Assembly (NCBI RefSeq): GCF_004359215.1
Contig: NC_090620.1
Location: 2,109,945-2,171,660, forward strand
DNA: 61,716 nucleotides
Direction: 5' to 3'
From: Bremia lactucae
Lineage: Eukaryota > Oomycota > Peronosporomycetes > Peronosporales > Peronosporaceae
The notes beneath the pieces are model-generated. The model saw only the letters and a list, made by a program, of their open reading frames with translations, was not told where the DNA came from and searched no databases. Made by a program: the position numbers and the translations under genes. Within the stretch, counting starts at the first letter, position 1; the number at the start of each line of letters is the position of its first letter. Positions 21,379 through 30,266 of the stretch are shown here, one piece after another.

Positions 21379-22116
21379 ACAATAGAATTGCCACGTGGGA
21401 TGCGAACGCATCCTACGTTTTACGTTGGTCGGCTCCGCCCGTACCATCAGTACGCGGCTTCTTCCGAGGACGGATTTGACCACCCTTTTCAAGTATCCTC
21501 AAAAGAATCTTGTGATCGCGAACCAGATTCTCATGTTGAACCTGAAGTTTCTCATGCCGGTTCCGAATATCCTCCAAACTGCGATGAGCTGACGACAGCT
21601 CATCGTGAACAGCATGATACTTCCGCTCGTACTCCAACATGGAGTACGCACTCTTCGAACGGTCTTCCAACCGCTCGATATGGTGAGCCTGCACCGTCTG
21701 CTCCAACGAGTGACGCTTGCCTCGCTCGTGGTCAAGTCTCTCCTCCAAATCATGGAGGAAGTGATCGATTTTTTCGATCCTCGACATTAGATCCGACATA
21801 CGGTTCGGATCTGATTTTCCCTACTCCACCACAACCATTGGTGGGTTTTCACGGTGATCAACGTTTATTTGTGGAACGTATCCAGAACCACCGTGATGTG
21901 AAGGGGCAGCGAACGAGTTATCTTGTTCTCTGGCGTGGTTATCTACCTTCACATGACAGCTGGGAGCCTCGTTCCCAGCTGGTTGCTGACGTTGAGGGCC
22001 TCGTCCGTAAGTATGACGAGACCCATCCGATGGTTCAGAAGGCCCATCGGAAAACACGCGCCCTTGGCGCCTGTAAATCGATTGCAGAACGTCAATCGCA
22101 TCCCGCATCTCAATAG
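21379..22116 (+). CDS. LTR-C element Pol 3' end: integrase tail and chromodomain
   Basis: Open from the gap: the last part of the integrase GPF module (ELPRGMRTHPTFYVGRLRPY), a long acidic Ser/Pro linker, and a chromodomain at about 21840-22000 (FHGDQRLFVERIQNHRDVKG, SYLVLWRGYLPSHDSWEPRS) with the aromatic residues needed for methyl-lysine binding (F/V...W...SWEP). It ends at a stop at 22116. No shift is visible, so this end may have been intact. The opposite strand is also open for much of its length. Confidence 0.8.
   Translation, partial: TIELPRGMRTHPTFYVGRLRPYHQYAASSEDGFDHPFQVSSKESCDREPDSHVEPEVSHAGSEYPPNCDELTTAHREQHDTSARTPTWSTHSSNGLPTARYGEPAPSAPTSDACLARGQVSPPNHGGSDRFFRSSTLDPTYGSDLIFPTPPQPLVGFHGDQRLFVERIQNHRDVKGQRTSYLVLWRGYLPSHDSWEPRSQLVADVEGLVRKYDETHPMVQKAHRKTRALGACKSIAERQSHPASQ
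21413..21799 (-). CDS. Antisense ORF with a long coiled coil, opposite the Pol linker
   Basis: 128 codons starting MSDLMSRIEKIDHFLHDLEE. Residues 1-105 are rich in Glu, Leu, His and Arg, with hydrophobic residues at heptad spacing (HVQHENLVRDHKILLRILEK-like end), a convincing coiled coil; the tail is basic (RPRKKPRTDG). The frame immediately upstream (22108-21821) is in the same phase, separated by one stop at 21821. The sense strand codes for the linker and chromodomain, so openness alone is weak evidence. The coiled-coil pattern and the parallel frames in two other elements make it worth testing. Confidence 0.4.
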   Translation of the reverse strand: MSDLMSRIEKIDHFLHDLEERLDHERGKRHSLEQTVQAHHIERLEDRSKSAYSMLEYERKYHAVHDELSSAHRSLEDIRNRHEKLQVQHENLVRDHKILLRILEKGGQIRPRKKPRTDGTGGADQRKT

Positions 22117-22530
22117 AGTTGCGAGCCCTTTCCAGGGCGAAGAAAGGGAATAGACATCCCCTTGTACCCTCTTCGAGTTGTCAACACAACACGGACAGGG
22201 ATCACCCTCCGTGAGGCATGGAAGCCCAGCCTCACGTGACAACTGATGCAATTTATAATTTGCACCGGTTGGAGTTCGTTTTTTAAACTTAACGCGATTC
22301 GCATTATGTTTTTGAAGCCAGGCTTCACGTCCAATGTCTTTGACATTGCGAATGAACGTACTCCAGGCTTGCATAAGCGAGACTTTATCTCGCTTATTGT
22401 TGCCACTAAACGATCGATGCTTAAGAAAAGCATCGAGATAAATATCTTCCTCAGCGCGAAAGTTCTTCGCGCTGGGATCACGGTCATGTAGCTTTGTCGC
22501 AATAGATAAGGGAAATTTATTGTGAGACAT
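21949..22530 (-). CDS. Antisense ORF MSHNKFPLS, downstream of the chromodomain
   Basis: 193 codons from ATG at 22530. The first 140 codons lie beyond the sense stop, where no sense gene competes. Features: basic, RDPSAKNFRAEEDIYLDAFL, VSLMQAWSTFIRNVKDIGRE, and a Cys cluster CLTEGDPCPCC (C-x5-C-x-C-C) that could bind metal. It aligns loosely with the antisense frame of the B element (15547-16041). Function unknown. Confidence 0.5.
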   Translation of the reverse strand: MSHNKFPLSIATKLHDRDPSAKNFRAEEDIYLDAFLKHRSFSGNNKRDKVSLMQAWSTFIRNVKDIGREAWLQKHNANRVKFKKRTPTGANYKLHQLSREAGLPCLTEGDPCPCCVDNSKRVQGDVYSLSSPWKGLATLLRCGMRLTFCNRFTGAKGACFPMGLLNHRMGLVILTDEALNVSNQLGTRLPAVM

Positions 22531-22636
22531 AGTCTCTCCAGACAGGCTATTGATTAGCCGTTCTGGCAAAAGCCACGGCTTCTTTTCAGGGGCGAGATAA
22601 GACATTGTTACTGTCTTCATTCCCCTGAGTGGTACC

Positions 22637-22843
22637 CACATGGTAGCTTTAGGAAATAAAGGAACCAAAAATCTAATCATACCGTATGATCCTAATTTAA
22701 GTAAAATACCAGCTAACAATACCGAACCCGCGGTAGTCGCACTGAGGCTATAGTTCTTAGCTTAGTGGTAGGAAAGAGAATTAATTATTGGTGATAGACA
22801 AACAGGTGAAACTTCAATTGCTATCGATACAATCATTAATCAA
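22637..22843. other. Mosaic mitochondrial insertion (NUMT): nad4, tRNA piece, atp1
   Basis: About 22640-22740, minus strand, encodes AGSVLLAGILLKLGSYGMIR, FLVPLFPKA, typical of mitochondrial NADH dehydrogenase subunit 4. 22752-22771 (agttcttagcttagtggtag) looks like the 5' quarter of a tRNA including the D arm. 22773-22843, plus strand, encodes [20 protein letters not shown], the P-loop region of ATP synthase alpha (normally GDRQTGKT; here K is E). Three non-adjacent mitochondrial pieces are joined. GGTACC flanks the block on both sides (22631-22636 and 22857-22862). Confidence 0.75.
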
Positions 22844-23345
22844 CGCGAGAAGCAGGGGTACCACAAGAACTTTTCTTACGATGGCTTATGCCATCGTCAT
22901 CACCTTGCACAGAAACACGTGCAGCTGACCGTACGGGAGAGGGAACGGGCGATGAGATAACATCCTCATCGTCGGATCGAAATAGACAATTAACTCGTCT
23001 ATCAGAATGAGCTCTCTCCTTCGAAGGCTCATAGTCAGCCGCCTGACGTATATCAGGCGACTGTTCCATTCTCCCCGAGTCGGCCATTTCATCCGACTCG
23101 CATTCGTAGTCAACCTCCAAAGAGGGGTCGTATTCACGTGGTGAATCACCACGTGCACTCGCAACATCTAGTGTTGTGCGAATGGAAGATACTACAGCAG
23201 ACGTTACGTCTGCCGCAAGAGATAACAATGCGTCACCCGCGGCTGCACGAATCGCAGCCGAAGGCGCAGCACTATCAACACCCCGCATGAGTTGATTCTT
23301 CATGCGATGGAATATAAAATGATAGTTCTGACCAATCAACATCAT
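22844..23345 (-). pseudogene. Antisense ORF N-terminal part, cut by the NUMT
   Basis: Frame from ATG at 23345 (MMLIGQNYHFIFHRMKNQLM), followed by an Ala/Asp/Ser-rich region with DPSLEVDY and a Ser/Arg-rich region ([36 protein letters not shown]), ending in the mitochondrial insert. If the two GGTACC copies are joined, the frame extends only 17 more codons, so it may end close to the start of the MSHNK frame or be joined to it by a shift. It lies between sense Pol and the 3' LTR. Confidence 0.5.
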
Positions 23346-23418
23346 TATAAAATTAAGTGGTCACATAGTGACCACATCCAATGACAGTCAGAGTGATTGT
23401 CGTTTAAGTGAGGGGTGA

Positions 23419-24429
23419 TGTAACGGGGTGTATCGTTACATGAAATTAACACTTAAAGGTTGTTAATTAATATACTATCTAAAAGGTAGATAATATCTGG
23501 AGAACATTACTTTATATAGCAATGCTCAGAATTCTTATCCATATATAGGTATACGCCATTATATCTATTTATCCCGCAGACTTATCAGCTGTAGAGATAC
23601 ACAAAAGAGAGATACAGATACGATACGATAAGAATTCAATTGCATGTTTAGTATTAGATTACAATTAAGTTAACATTCACAAGATAGATAGAAGCGATAC
23701 TTAATTATATTAATACAGTTCTCATTTAACCCTCTTTAAGCTAGTTGCCTTAAAGAGAAGTCTTCCTTTGCACGTACTAGTGTACGTGAAATAACGTAAG
23801 GCATCACTCGCAACTGAAGCAGTGTGAAGTGGAGTTGTACTGAAGCTGTAGGCGGGCACGTCGTAATGCGGCCACGCTCTTCTTAGACACACACCCTAGC
23901 ACGGCGAGGAAGCGGTTAAACCTGCTCTTGCGTGCAGTGAGGTAGTTGTGGTGGGCGCGCAAGCGACCTCACCCAACTCACTAAGTACTCTGGTTAAGTG
24001 TCGTCACGGGAGCGATAATCCGTCTCCTCGTGCACACTTACCAAGTAGGAAGAAGTTTTCAGACTGATTTATATTTAATAGAATTAAATACAAATACCTA
24101 TTTTTACCAATTAAAATGTTATCTCTATAGATATCATTAAATATGTATTGCGAGCGTATCTTTATAGATATGTCGCGTAACGGATGACGCTAGCCGTCAT
24201 CACGGATGACGCTGAGCGTCATCCCTCCTAATGTGAATGCACCCATGTGCATCACATCCACAAGGGTTGGTCACAAATGTGCCCCACACCCGAGTGTTGG
24301 GTCTAATTACTATTATTTAGTAATTGACCATCCCCTTAAGTACACCAAGTGTACTTAACGGGGACTGTGTAACATAGGGGCAACTTTAGCCCGTTACAGA
24401 AGCAGTGCAAGTTGTAGTGCCCCGTTACA
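23419..24429 (+). repeat. LTR family C1, 3' LTR, interrupted by a solo LTR-A
   Basis: The LTR parts are 23419-23846 and 24404-24429 (about 454 bp without the insert and the duplicated 5 bp). It starts TGTAACGGGGTGTATCG after the purine tract AAGTGAGGGGTGA and ends GTGCCCCGTTACA. It is closer to the 16925 copy than to the 19960 copy, so the present 5' and 3' LTRs across the 21.3-kb gap may not belong to one element. Confidence 0.85.
23847..24398 (-). mobile_element. Solo LTR, family A, with 5-bp target duplication
   Basis: 552 bp, full-length family A (ends tgtaggcgggcacg and agcccgttaca on the plus strand). It is flanked by gaagc on both sides (23842-23846 and 24399-24403), the 5-bp duplication made by a Gypsy integrase. 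Removing it and one gaagc restores the LTR-C hairpin. A solo LTR forms by recombination between the two LTRs of a complete element. Confidence 0.92.
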
Positions 24430-24432
24430 CAT

Positions 24433-24740
24433 CCCGTGAGCCACCACTCGGTTGAATGCCTTAACTAGGATTCCTTAAGCATTAATAGCTTGTACGACTC
24501 CCTGAGTTATTAAACCCATTAGTTCAATAGAACTGAGCGACTCTTTGAGTCTGAAAGTCGACCTCTGACATTAGGAGCAAGGTAGCTCCGCTACATCTTA
24601 TATCTACTGGCTTTAATATAGTAATAACTGTCTATGCAATGCGCCTCTTTGCGCACCGCCTAATCGTGCCTTGTAACGAATGGCGGGGTTAATTCAAAAT
24701 ATCAATAGAACTAATGTCTCATTGCGATAACATTTACTAA
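24433..24740. repeat. LTR-B-related fragment and a second repeat end
   Basis: 24460-24600 matches the inner end of LTR-B (aggattccttaagcattaatagcttgtac...gttcaatagaac), in the orientation of 16536 and of the diverged copy at 47400-47700. 24650-24740 (ctttgcgcaccgc...tgtaacgaatggcggggttaatt) is repeated at about 46070-46170. These are decayed LTR pieces. Confidence 0.55.
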
Positions 24741-26106
24741 TGTATTATGTCAACAAGCTAAAAAAGCGGCTTAAACATAAGGATGCTTGACAGCCTTTAT
24801 ATCTAATTTAAATTGAAAACAATTCAGTGGACTCGTGCTTAGCGAATTACAAGCCTATTTGATGGTAGTTTCTTCATTTCTTAGTCATTTGTATTTTGCT
24901 TCAAAAGTCAAGCACAAACAATTTGAGCTATGCGAGCTGAATGCCACAATCACGCGTGTTGTCTTCAAAACAATGATTGCTTTACACTGAAATGAGATGC
25001 CAAAAGCGAAGCTGAAAATTCTGAATGGTGATAATGTGGAAATTCATGAGACAGGAGGCCTACTATTGATGTGTTTGGAGATCTCGCCAAGAGCAGATAC
25101 GCTATGTAAATGTTTTATTGATGTCTGCGAGGGACCATTTTCAGGATTTATCCCAGCTTAAAGGTGCAGGAGGCTGCACTTTAGCTGCAGTACTTGTCTG
25201 TTCCTCCATGACGTCTGCGGGTCGCAGACGTACTGCTCTTAAACCAAATCGTGTTACAATACATCGTTAAACATGTTTTCTGGGAATGCATTGCAAAAGT
25301 ATCTCAACAATCAGACAACGACTTTGTCGCAATCGCATCCTACGCAATACTGAAAAATGAAAGAGTAGGGCGATAAAACATTGCACTGTTACAAATATGT
25401 CAAGCGAAGATTTTGCCGTTGTTTTAAGTGGAAGTCGTTTGGCATATAGTATGATAGGTCCATCATACCATCCAAAAATCCTGCAAGCGTCGCACTAGAC
25501 CATGCTCAACTAGTAGCTTTAGATATCAGAAACACGCTACGCTTATGGCATTTCCAATATGTAATTGTGCCCAGCGTTCTCCTGGAGGAAAAGGGTAAAC
25601 GCGGGTTCATAATCTGGCTTTGTTTCCCGCTTCAAATCTAAGCAAACAAGTTTTTAACGGGTTTATGATTGTAACGTCGTAATTAAGACGAAGCCCATAA
25701 GTCATGCTGAATCAACATTAATCAAAGACTTAAAATACTTTGAAGAGACAACCATAAGAAAACGGCGTGTCAGTTGGCGTTGTTTGATTTTATTTTTGGA
25801 AAATCGAAGAGCTAAGAAATTCGAACATTTGAGATCGTGTGGTCCACAGTCGTAAACTCAAGTGACAAGCCCACGAAACGGAGTAACGAAGGCAACCTGA
25901 CCATCTGGTATAATTGATGGCAAATGTATACTATTTTTACTGTACTTTTTTCTGCGGCTCTCAAGGTATTTAAATTGGTCACAATGGCCGCCATTGTGTC
26001 GACCGGAAGGAGTCGGCAAGGTAGTCCGCCCTCGTACAATTTTACGCACACATACAAATGCCATATGTAACAACTGGCCCGATTTCGTACTTTATAGGGT
26101 TTACCT
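24741..26106. other. Intergenic, upstream of the GPCR-TKL gene
   Basis: No coding frame longer than about 80 codons, and none that I recognise. It marks the edge between the transposon-rich left part and the first host gene. Confidence 0.5.
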
Positions 26107-26115
26107 TCACTTTCC
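26107..26115 (+). promoter_or_regulatory. Initiator-like element TCACTTTCC
   Basis: Fits the oomycete initiator consensus TCAYTYY and lies 45 bp before the ATG at 26152. TACAATTTTACG lies about 70 bp further upstream. Inferred from consensus only. Confidence 0.45.
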
Positions 26116-26151
26116 CGCTGTCAGTAAAACATCGAACCCGTCCACTTTCCG

Positions 26152-28935
26152 ATGCTCGACCAGTCCAGCGATGGCAACAGCGACATCACAACCGAGGACT
26201 ATGGAAATGTCGTATTGCTGTACGCAAAGTTAGTGGCGCAAGTCTTATCAACGATTATGAGTGCATTTGTAGGCACGCGCCACTTGTTGCAAGTCTTGGC
26301 CTTGCGTAAAGAAGTGCTTGCGAGACGTCAATTGCAGACGCCCATATTGGCATTAGCTGGCAATAGCGATGGAAGCATACCAACGCCGCCATCACTTTTA
26401 ATTGTTACGAATGGCGTGCCTACTACAACAAGTCAACCGAGCGGCCACACTAGTGGAACGGACGATAGCAGACGCAACCGCCAGGCTTCGTTACTCTTTC
26501 ACGAGCGGGAAAATGCCCTCTACGCTCCAATTGGCGGTCTCGATTTTATGACCAACGAGCATGACGATGACCGGCCCCGCGTGTCTGCAGCTTCTAGAAT
26601 TTTACGCGTGATGTGCATTACCGATTTTGTCTTTTCCCTTTCGGGCTTGGTCGTTACGGCCGTGGAGCTTTGGAAACCAAGTGCTGGCGGAAGTTTTCAG
26701 CTTTTATTCTGGGCGCAAGCCCCCCACTGGTGCTCACAGATTGCTAGTTTTTGCTGGGTCGCCACCTTGGCTCTTTACATTGCCAAGCACAGGAATCGAG
26801 CGAGCTTTGACGTTGCCATTGCTCACGCAATTATCTGGATGGTTGTTGTCTTTTACTGGATACTCGAGCTCTACTCGAGCTACTACAAGACGAAAGGCTT
26901 TGTTCATGCCGCTATTATCATTTGGAAAGTCATGGCCGTTGGCTGCTTTCTCATTACAACGATAAGCTGGCTCCATTTTGCAATACGCTGGAGAAAACAG
27001 GAGCGACATAAAGGCGCGTACGTTGTGTCAAAGCTCGCGTCGTATACCATGGCATTCTTTATCTTTGTGGGCCCTATAGTGCTTACCGACCTGGTGCTTG
27101 GGCTTCACAGCTCGGGCCTTGTTATCGAGACGTGTTCAGTTATTTTAGCCATGTGGCCCTTTGCGAATGCTATTATTTGTATCGCCAAGCCAACGTTGTG
27201 TCTTCGAATCTTCCAAGCGAATTCCAGTCGAAAACATCCACTTGGGCAATACGATTCAGCTGATGGAGAGTACGGAAGTCGACGGTTTATAAGTGCGATT
27301 AATGGTAATCCTGGGGCGCTCAATGGAGGTAGACCTTCGGGCGAGAGTGGTCGAAAACTATTAATGTCGCCATCGCATCACGAGCTGAAAGGCTTGGAAA
27401 TTGGTGACAAGATTGGCGAAGGCGTCGCTGTCGTGTATCTTGGCAAGTGGCGTGGGGCGAATGTTGCTGTTAAAATGAAGGCCGTATTAGCCGCACTCGA
27501 GAGTGCCGCCGACCTGGAAGAATTTCAGCACGCCTGCAACGTCGAGATTCAAGCCGAAGCTGAAGTCATGCGCGGGTTATGCCACCCAAATATCGTGCTG
27601 TTCATGGAAGCCGGCTTTTATCGAGGGTCAATTTGTATTATCTCGGAATATTGTGCCCGTGGGTCCTTACGAGACGTTTTGAAACAGCATACACCCGATG
27701 TGAAGAATCTCAATTGGCCAACGAAATTGCGTCTCGCTCTTGGAATTTCACACGGTATTCAGTATCTGCATAATGCAAATCCACCCATGATCCACCGAGA
27801 CCTCAAGTCTCCGAATGTATTGGTCGATGATTCCTGGCATGCTAAAATCGCAGACTTTGGTACTCTACGATTTTCCGAGATCGTTTCGTCGGCAGCGCAG
27901 CTTCAAGCGTCGCAAATCAATCCTAAAAGTGCTGCAAATGTTCCAGTTGTTGAAATGACGGGGCTCGTTGGTACGACGCGCTGGATGGCTCCTGAAGTCA
28001 TGCGAGGGGAACGGATCTACACCAGTAAAGTGGATATTTACAGCCTTGCACTTATCTTGTGGGAGCTCATTGAAGGCACGTTGCCGTTTGAAAATACGCG
28101 CTGGAATCACGAGGTGGAAGATTTTGTGCTTAATGGTGATCGTCCGACCATTCGTGCTGACTTGTGCCCTCTGCGCTGGAAATTATTGATAGTAATGTGC
28201 TGGCAACCAGATCCACAAGAACGACCAACGATTCAACAAGTTATCCAGAGTCTACAGCGAATTGGACGTGAAGAAGTGTGGGACCCGACCGGTCCTCGGT
28301 TCACTGGGGTTAGTCAGCTAGGCGTGTCTATGTATTCAACAATGTCCCAGTCAATCTCGTCTTCCTATCACGATTCACCGACTAACGCAGGGCCGATTGG
28401 CCGCAACTTTAGTCGACCGCCTGCTGCACTTGATGAGAATCATAGCGCATCGGACTCAGACTCGGAGGCTTTTGCAGAAGAATTTTCGTACGTTCCAACT
28501 CTTGAGTCATCCACGACTTCTCCTGTCATTCTGGGTGACTCGGACTCGGGCATGAAGAAGTCCAAGCGGTCATCTTTAAGTTCGCGTCACGGCTCGATGG
28601 ACAGTTCTACGTGCAACCGATTGAGCGGAGTTAGCACCACTAGCAGCACGTCTAGTATGGGAGCCAACGACAGTGGCTACTATGGCTCGAGCAGCACGGG
28701 CTATGATCTTCACGCGAGCTTTCTCAGCGCCAGCTCTCTCCAAAGCAGCACAAGTTCATCCATAAGTAATCGATCTACGAAAAGCGTACGAGCGTCCAAA
28801 ATGAAGAATATGCGCTCTGAGTGGCGACATCACACGGGAACCATCCAGGAAACCCAGTCTTCGGATCTTAACGATGCACCACTCGCATTTGTTGAATCTT
28901 CGCCGAATGGGACTTCATTTATCGTTAATATTTAG
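26152..28935 (+). CDS. GPCR-TKL: seven-transmembrane receptor fused to a tyrosine-kinase-like kinase
   Basis: 927 residues, no intron; an in-frame TAA 24 bp upstream supports this ATG. Seven hydrophobic segments lie at about residues 17-42, 152-174, 182-211, 221-242, 254-277, 295-318 and 324-345. The protein kinase domain is at about 414-705: glycine loop G422-E-G424 (third glycine absent, GEGVAVVYLG), ATP lysine K441 (VAVKMK), HRDLKSPN at 548-555, D568-F-G, then an activation-loop insertion of about 25 residues, GTTRWMAPEVM, and DIYSLALILWEL. All catalytic residues are present, so it should phosphorylate Ser/Thr. The 220-residue tail is Ser-rich and likely phosphorylated. Oomycetes are known for such GPCR bigrams; the ligand and target are unknown. 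It presumably sits in a membrane with the kinase in the cytosol. Confidence 0.9.
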   Translation: MLDQSSDGNSDITTEDYGNVVLLYAKLVAQVLSTIMSAFVGTRHLLQVLALRKEVLARRQLQTPILALAGNSDGSIPTPPSLLIVTNGVPTTTSQPSGHTSGTDDSRRNRQASLLFHERENALYAPIGGLDFMTNEHDDDRPRVSAASRILRVMCITDFVFSLSGLVVTAVELWKPSAGGSFQLLFWAQAPHWCSQIASFCWVATLALYIAKHRNRASFDVAIAHAIIWMVVVFYWILELYSSYYKTKGFVHAAIIIWKVMAVGCFLITTISWLHFAIRWRKQERHKGAYVVSKLASYTMAFFIFVGPIVLTDLVLGLHSSGLVIETCSVILAMWPFANAIICIAKPTLCLRIFQANSSRKHPLGQYDSADGEYGSRRFISAINGNPGALNGGRPSGESGRKLLMSPSHHELKGLEIGDKIGEGVAVVYLGKWRGANVAVKMKAVLAALESAADLEEFQHACNVEIQAEAEVMRGLCHPNIVLFMEAGFYRGSICIISEYCARGSLRDVLKQHTPDVKNLNWPTKLRLALGISHGIQYLHNANPPMIHRDLKSPNVLVDDSWHAKIADFGTLRFSEIVSSAAQLQASQINPKSAANVPVVEMTGLVGTTRWMAPEVMRGERIYTSKVDIYSLALILWELIEGTLPFENTRWNHEVEDFVLNGDRPTIRADLCPLRWKLLIVMCWQPDPQERPTIQQVIQSLQRIGREEVWDPTGPRFTGVSQLGVSMYSTMSQSISSSYHDSPTNAGPIGRNFSRPPAALDENHSASDSDSEAFAEEFSYVPTLESSTTSPVILGDSDSGMKKSKRSSLSSRHGSMDSSTCNRLSGVSTTSSTSSMGANDSGYYGSSSTGYDLHASFLSASSLQSSTSSSISNRSTKSVRASKMKNMRSEWRHHTGTIQETQSSDLNDAPLAFVESSPNGTSFIVNI

Positions 28936-29419
28936 CTCTACGCAAGGTATAATTTAGTTTTGCTGTGTTAATTAATTATCCTTATTTTTAAAATTAAGAT
29001 CACAATTAAACCATTTCTTCTGTTCGCGTCTTGCAATGCTTTTTGCCTTCACCTTTCCGTATGCCATTGAGCTGCTTCAACAGAGTTTTTTTAAAAGGCA
29101 AACGTCTCAAAAGGAATAGTCTGCTTTGTTGAAAAAAATTAATTGCGCGGCTTTTTAGCCTAAAGAAATTATTGCGAAGTAGCAGCAGGTTAACGCCATG
29201 ATTGTCAATTCCAAGATTATAGTCGCAAGTGTGCGTGGGCAAGTTCGATGTTTTTCTATAGTGATAATTCATTGGCCAGCGCTTTGACATAGTGAATGAA
29301 ATTGCGCGTAGCAATTTTGCCTTGACCAAACAAAGTTTATAGAAGCGCTATGCATACTACTATTGCAGGCGCACGAGTGTAAAAGCGGTTCTTTCATTCC
29401 GATGCATTGCAGCGAAGTC
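28936..29419. other. Intergenic, 3' of the kinase gene
   Basis: AT-rich with TTAATTAATT and TAAAATTAAGAT soon after the stop. A 107-codon minus frame (29006-29329) has no recognisable feature. The stretch ends at the target duplication of the Copia element. Confidence 0.5.
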
Positions 29420-29424
29420 ATGGG

Positions 29425-29626
29425 TGTTGAAGGAAGATTTGGACATGGGCAAGGACGAAGCGAGATACGACTGATGACACTACCTGTCTTTCCTGACCGG
29501 TCAACCTAGGTGTTGCACTGCAACCAACCGATTGATTGGTGAGGAAGTTTACAAGTTTAAACGGTTTACTGGTAGGCTAAAACGCAATAACAGAATCCTT
29601 TTTACTATCGAGCATTAATTTGAACA
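29425..29626 (+). repeat. Copia 5' LTR
   Basis: 202 bp. Differs from the 3' LTR by gaagcgag/ggggcgag (two changes), gaagttta/gaaggtta, tttaaac/tttgaac and acgcaat/acgtaat. It should carry the element's promoter. Confidence 0.95.
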
Positions 29627-29630
29627 GGTT

Positions 29631-30266
29631 ATGAGCCCAAATGACAGCTCCGACGACGCGGCACAGGCGCCGCCAATCACAGGTCGCGAAAGGACCGTGA
29701 CGCCGCCTGCCGATGTCGTCGACCCGCCAACCCACGAAAGGGGCGCGGACGTGAACGAGAGGATCCTCAAGGTGCTCATGGGACTCGAAGGTCGCATGGA
29801 GCGCATGGAAGCGTCCCAGATGCAGATGGACGAGAACGAGCGACTTCGAGGTGCAATCGAGAGTGGACTCTTCAGCTCTTTGCTTGGCCGAAACATGGGC
29901 AACGCTGGATCGATGCACCTGGACGATCTTGGCAACTCGCCACCGAGACGACAAGCTGTGTATCAAGCGCATGACCAGCCAAGGCAGCACCCGAGAGTGT
30001 CACCGGCTCAAGGCGCCCACGTTGAACCGCTCGGACCGCAGTATGCGGCGCCGGACTTACGGCAAGGCTTCCCACCGCAACAGATGCCTCAACAAGCTCA
30101 ACAAGTGCCATGCCCTACGCATCGCGTGCCGGACGCACGTCAACGAAAGCTGGCAATCAGGAAGTTTGACGGTAGTGAGCTATGGCGCGACGCGCTCGCT
30201 CGCCAATCGCAGCAATGGGGAAGTGGCTTTCGATTTGACTATGGAGAGCAACGTGCTTTACGTTAA
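29631..30266 (+). pseudogene. Copia Gag, internally deleted
   Basis: The ATG overlaps the primer-binding site. 211 codons: an acidic N-terminus (MSPNDSSDDAAQAPPITGRE), a short coiled coil (VNERILKVLMGLEGRMERME), a Gln/Pro-rich region, and the start of the Gag core (RKLAIRKFDGSEL). At about 30190 the sequence jumps into the region just before integrase, so the Gag core, zinc knuckle and protease are missing and the last 25 codons are out of phase. It cannot form particles itself; a related element would have to supply Gag. Confidence 0.75.

Noticed and set aside
22773..22843. [10 protein letters not shown]-loop as part of a nuclear ATPase gene
   Set aside because: Only about 24 residues, an exact mitochondrial atp1 context, joined to nad4 sequence; the Lys of the P-loop is changed.
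29006..29329. 107-codon minus frame after the kinase gene
   Set aside because: Random-looking composition, no motif and no splice partner; it lies in AT-rich intergenic sequence.
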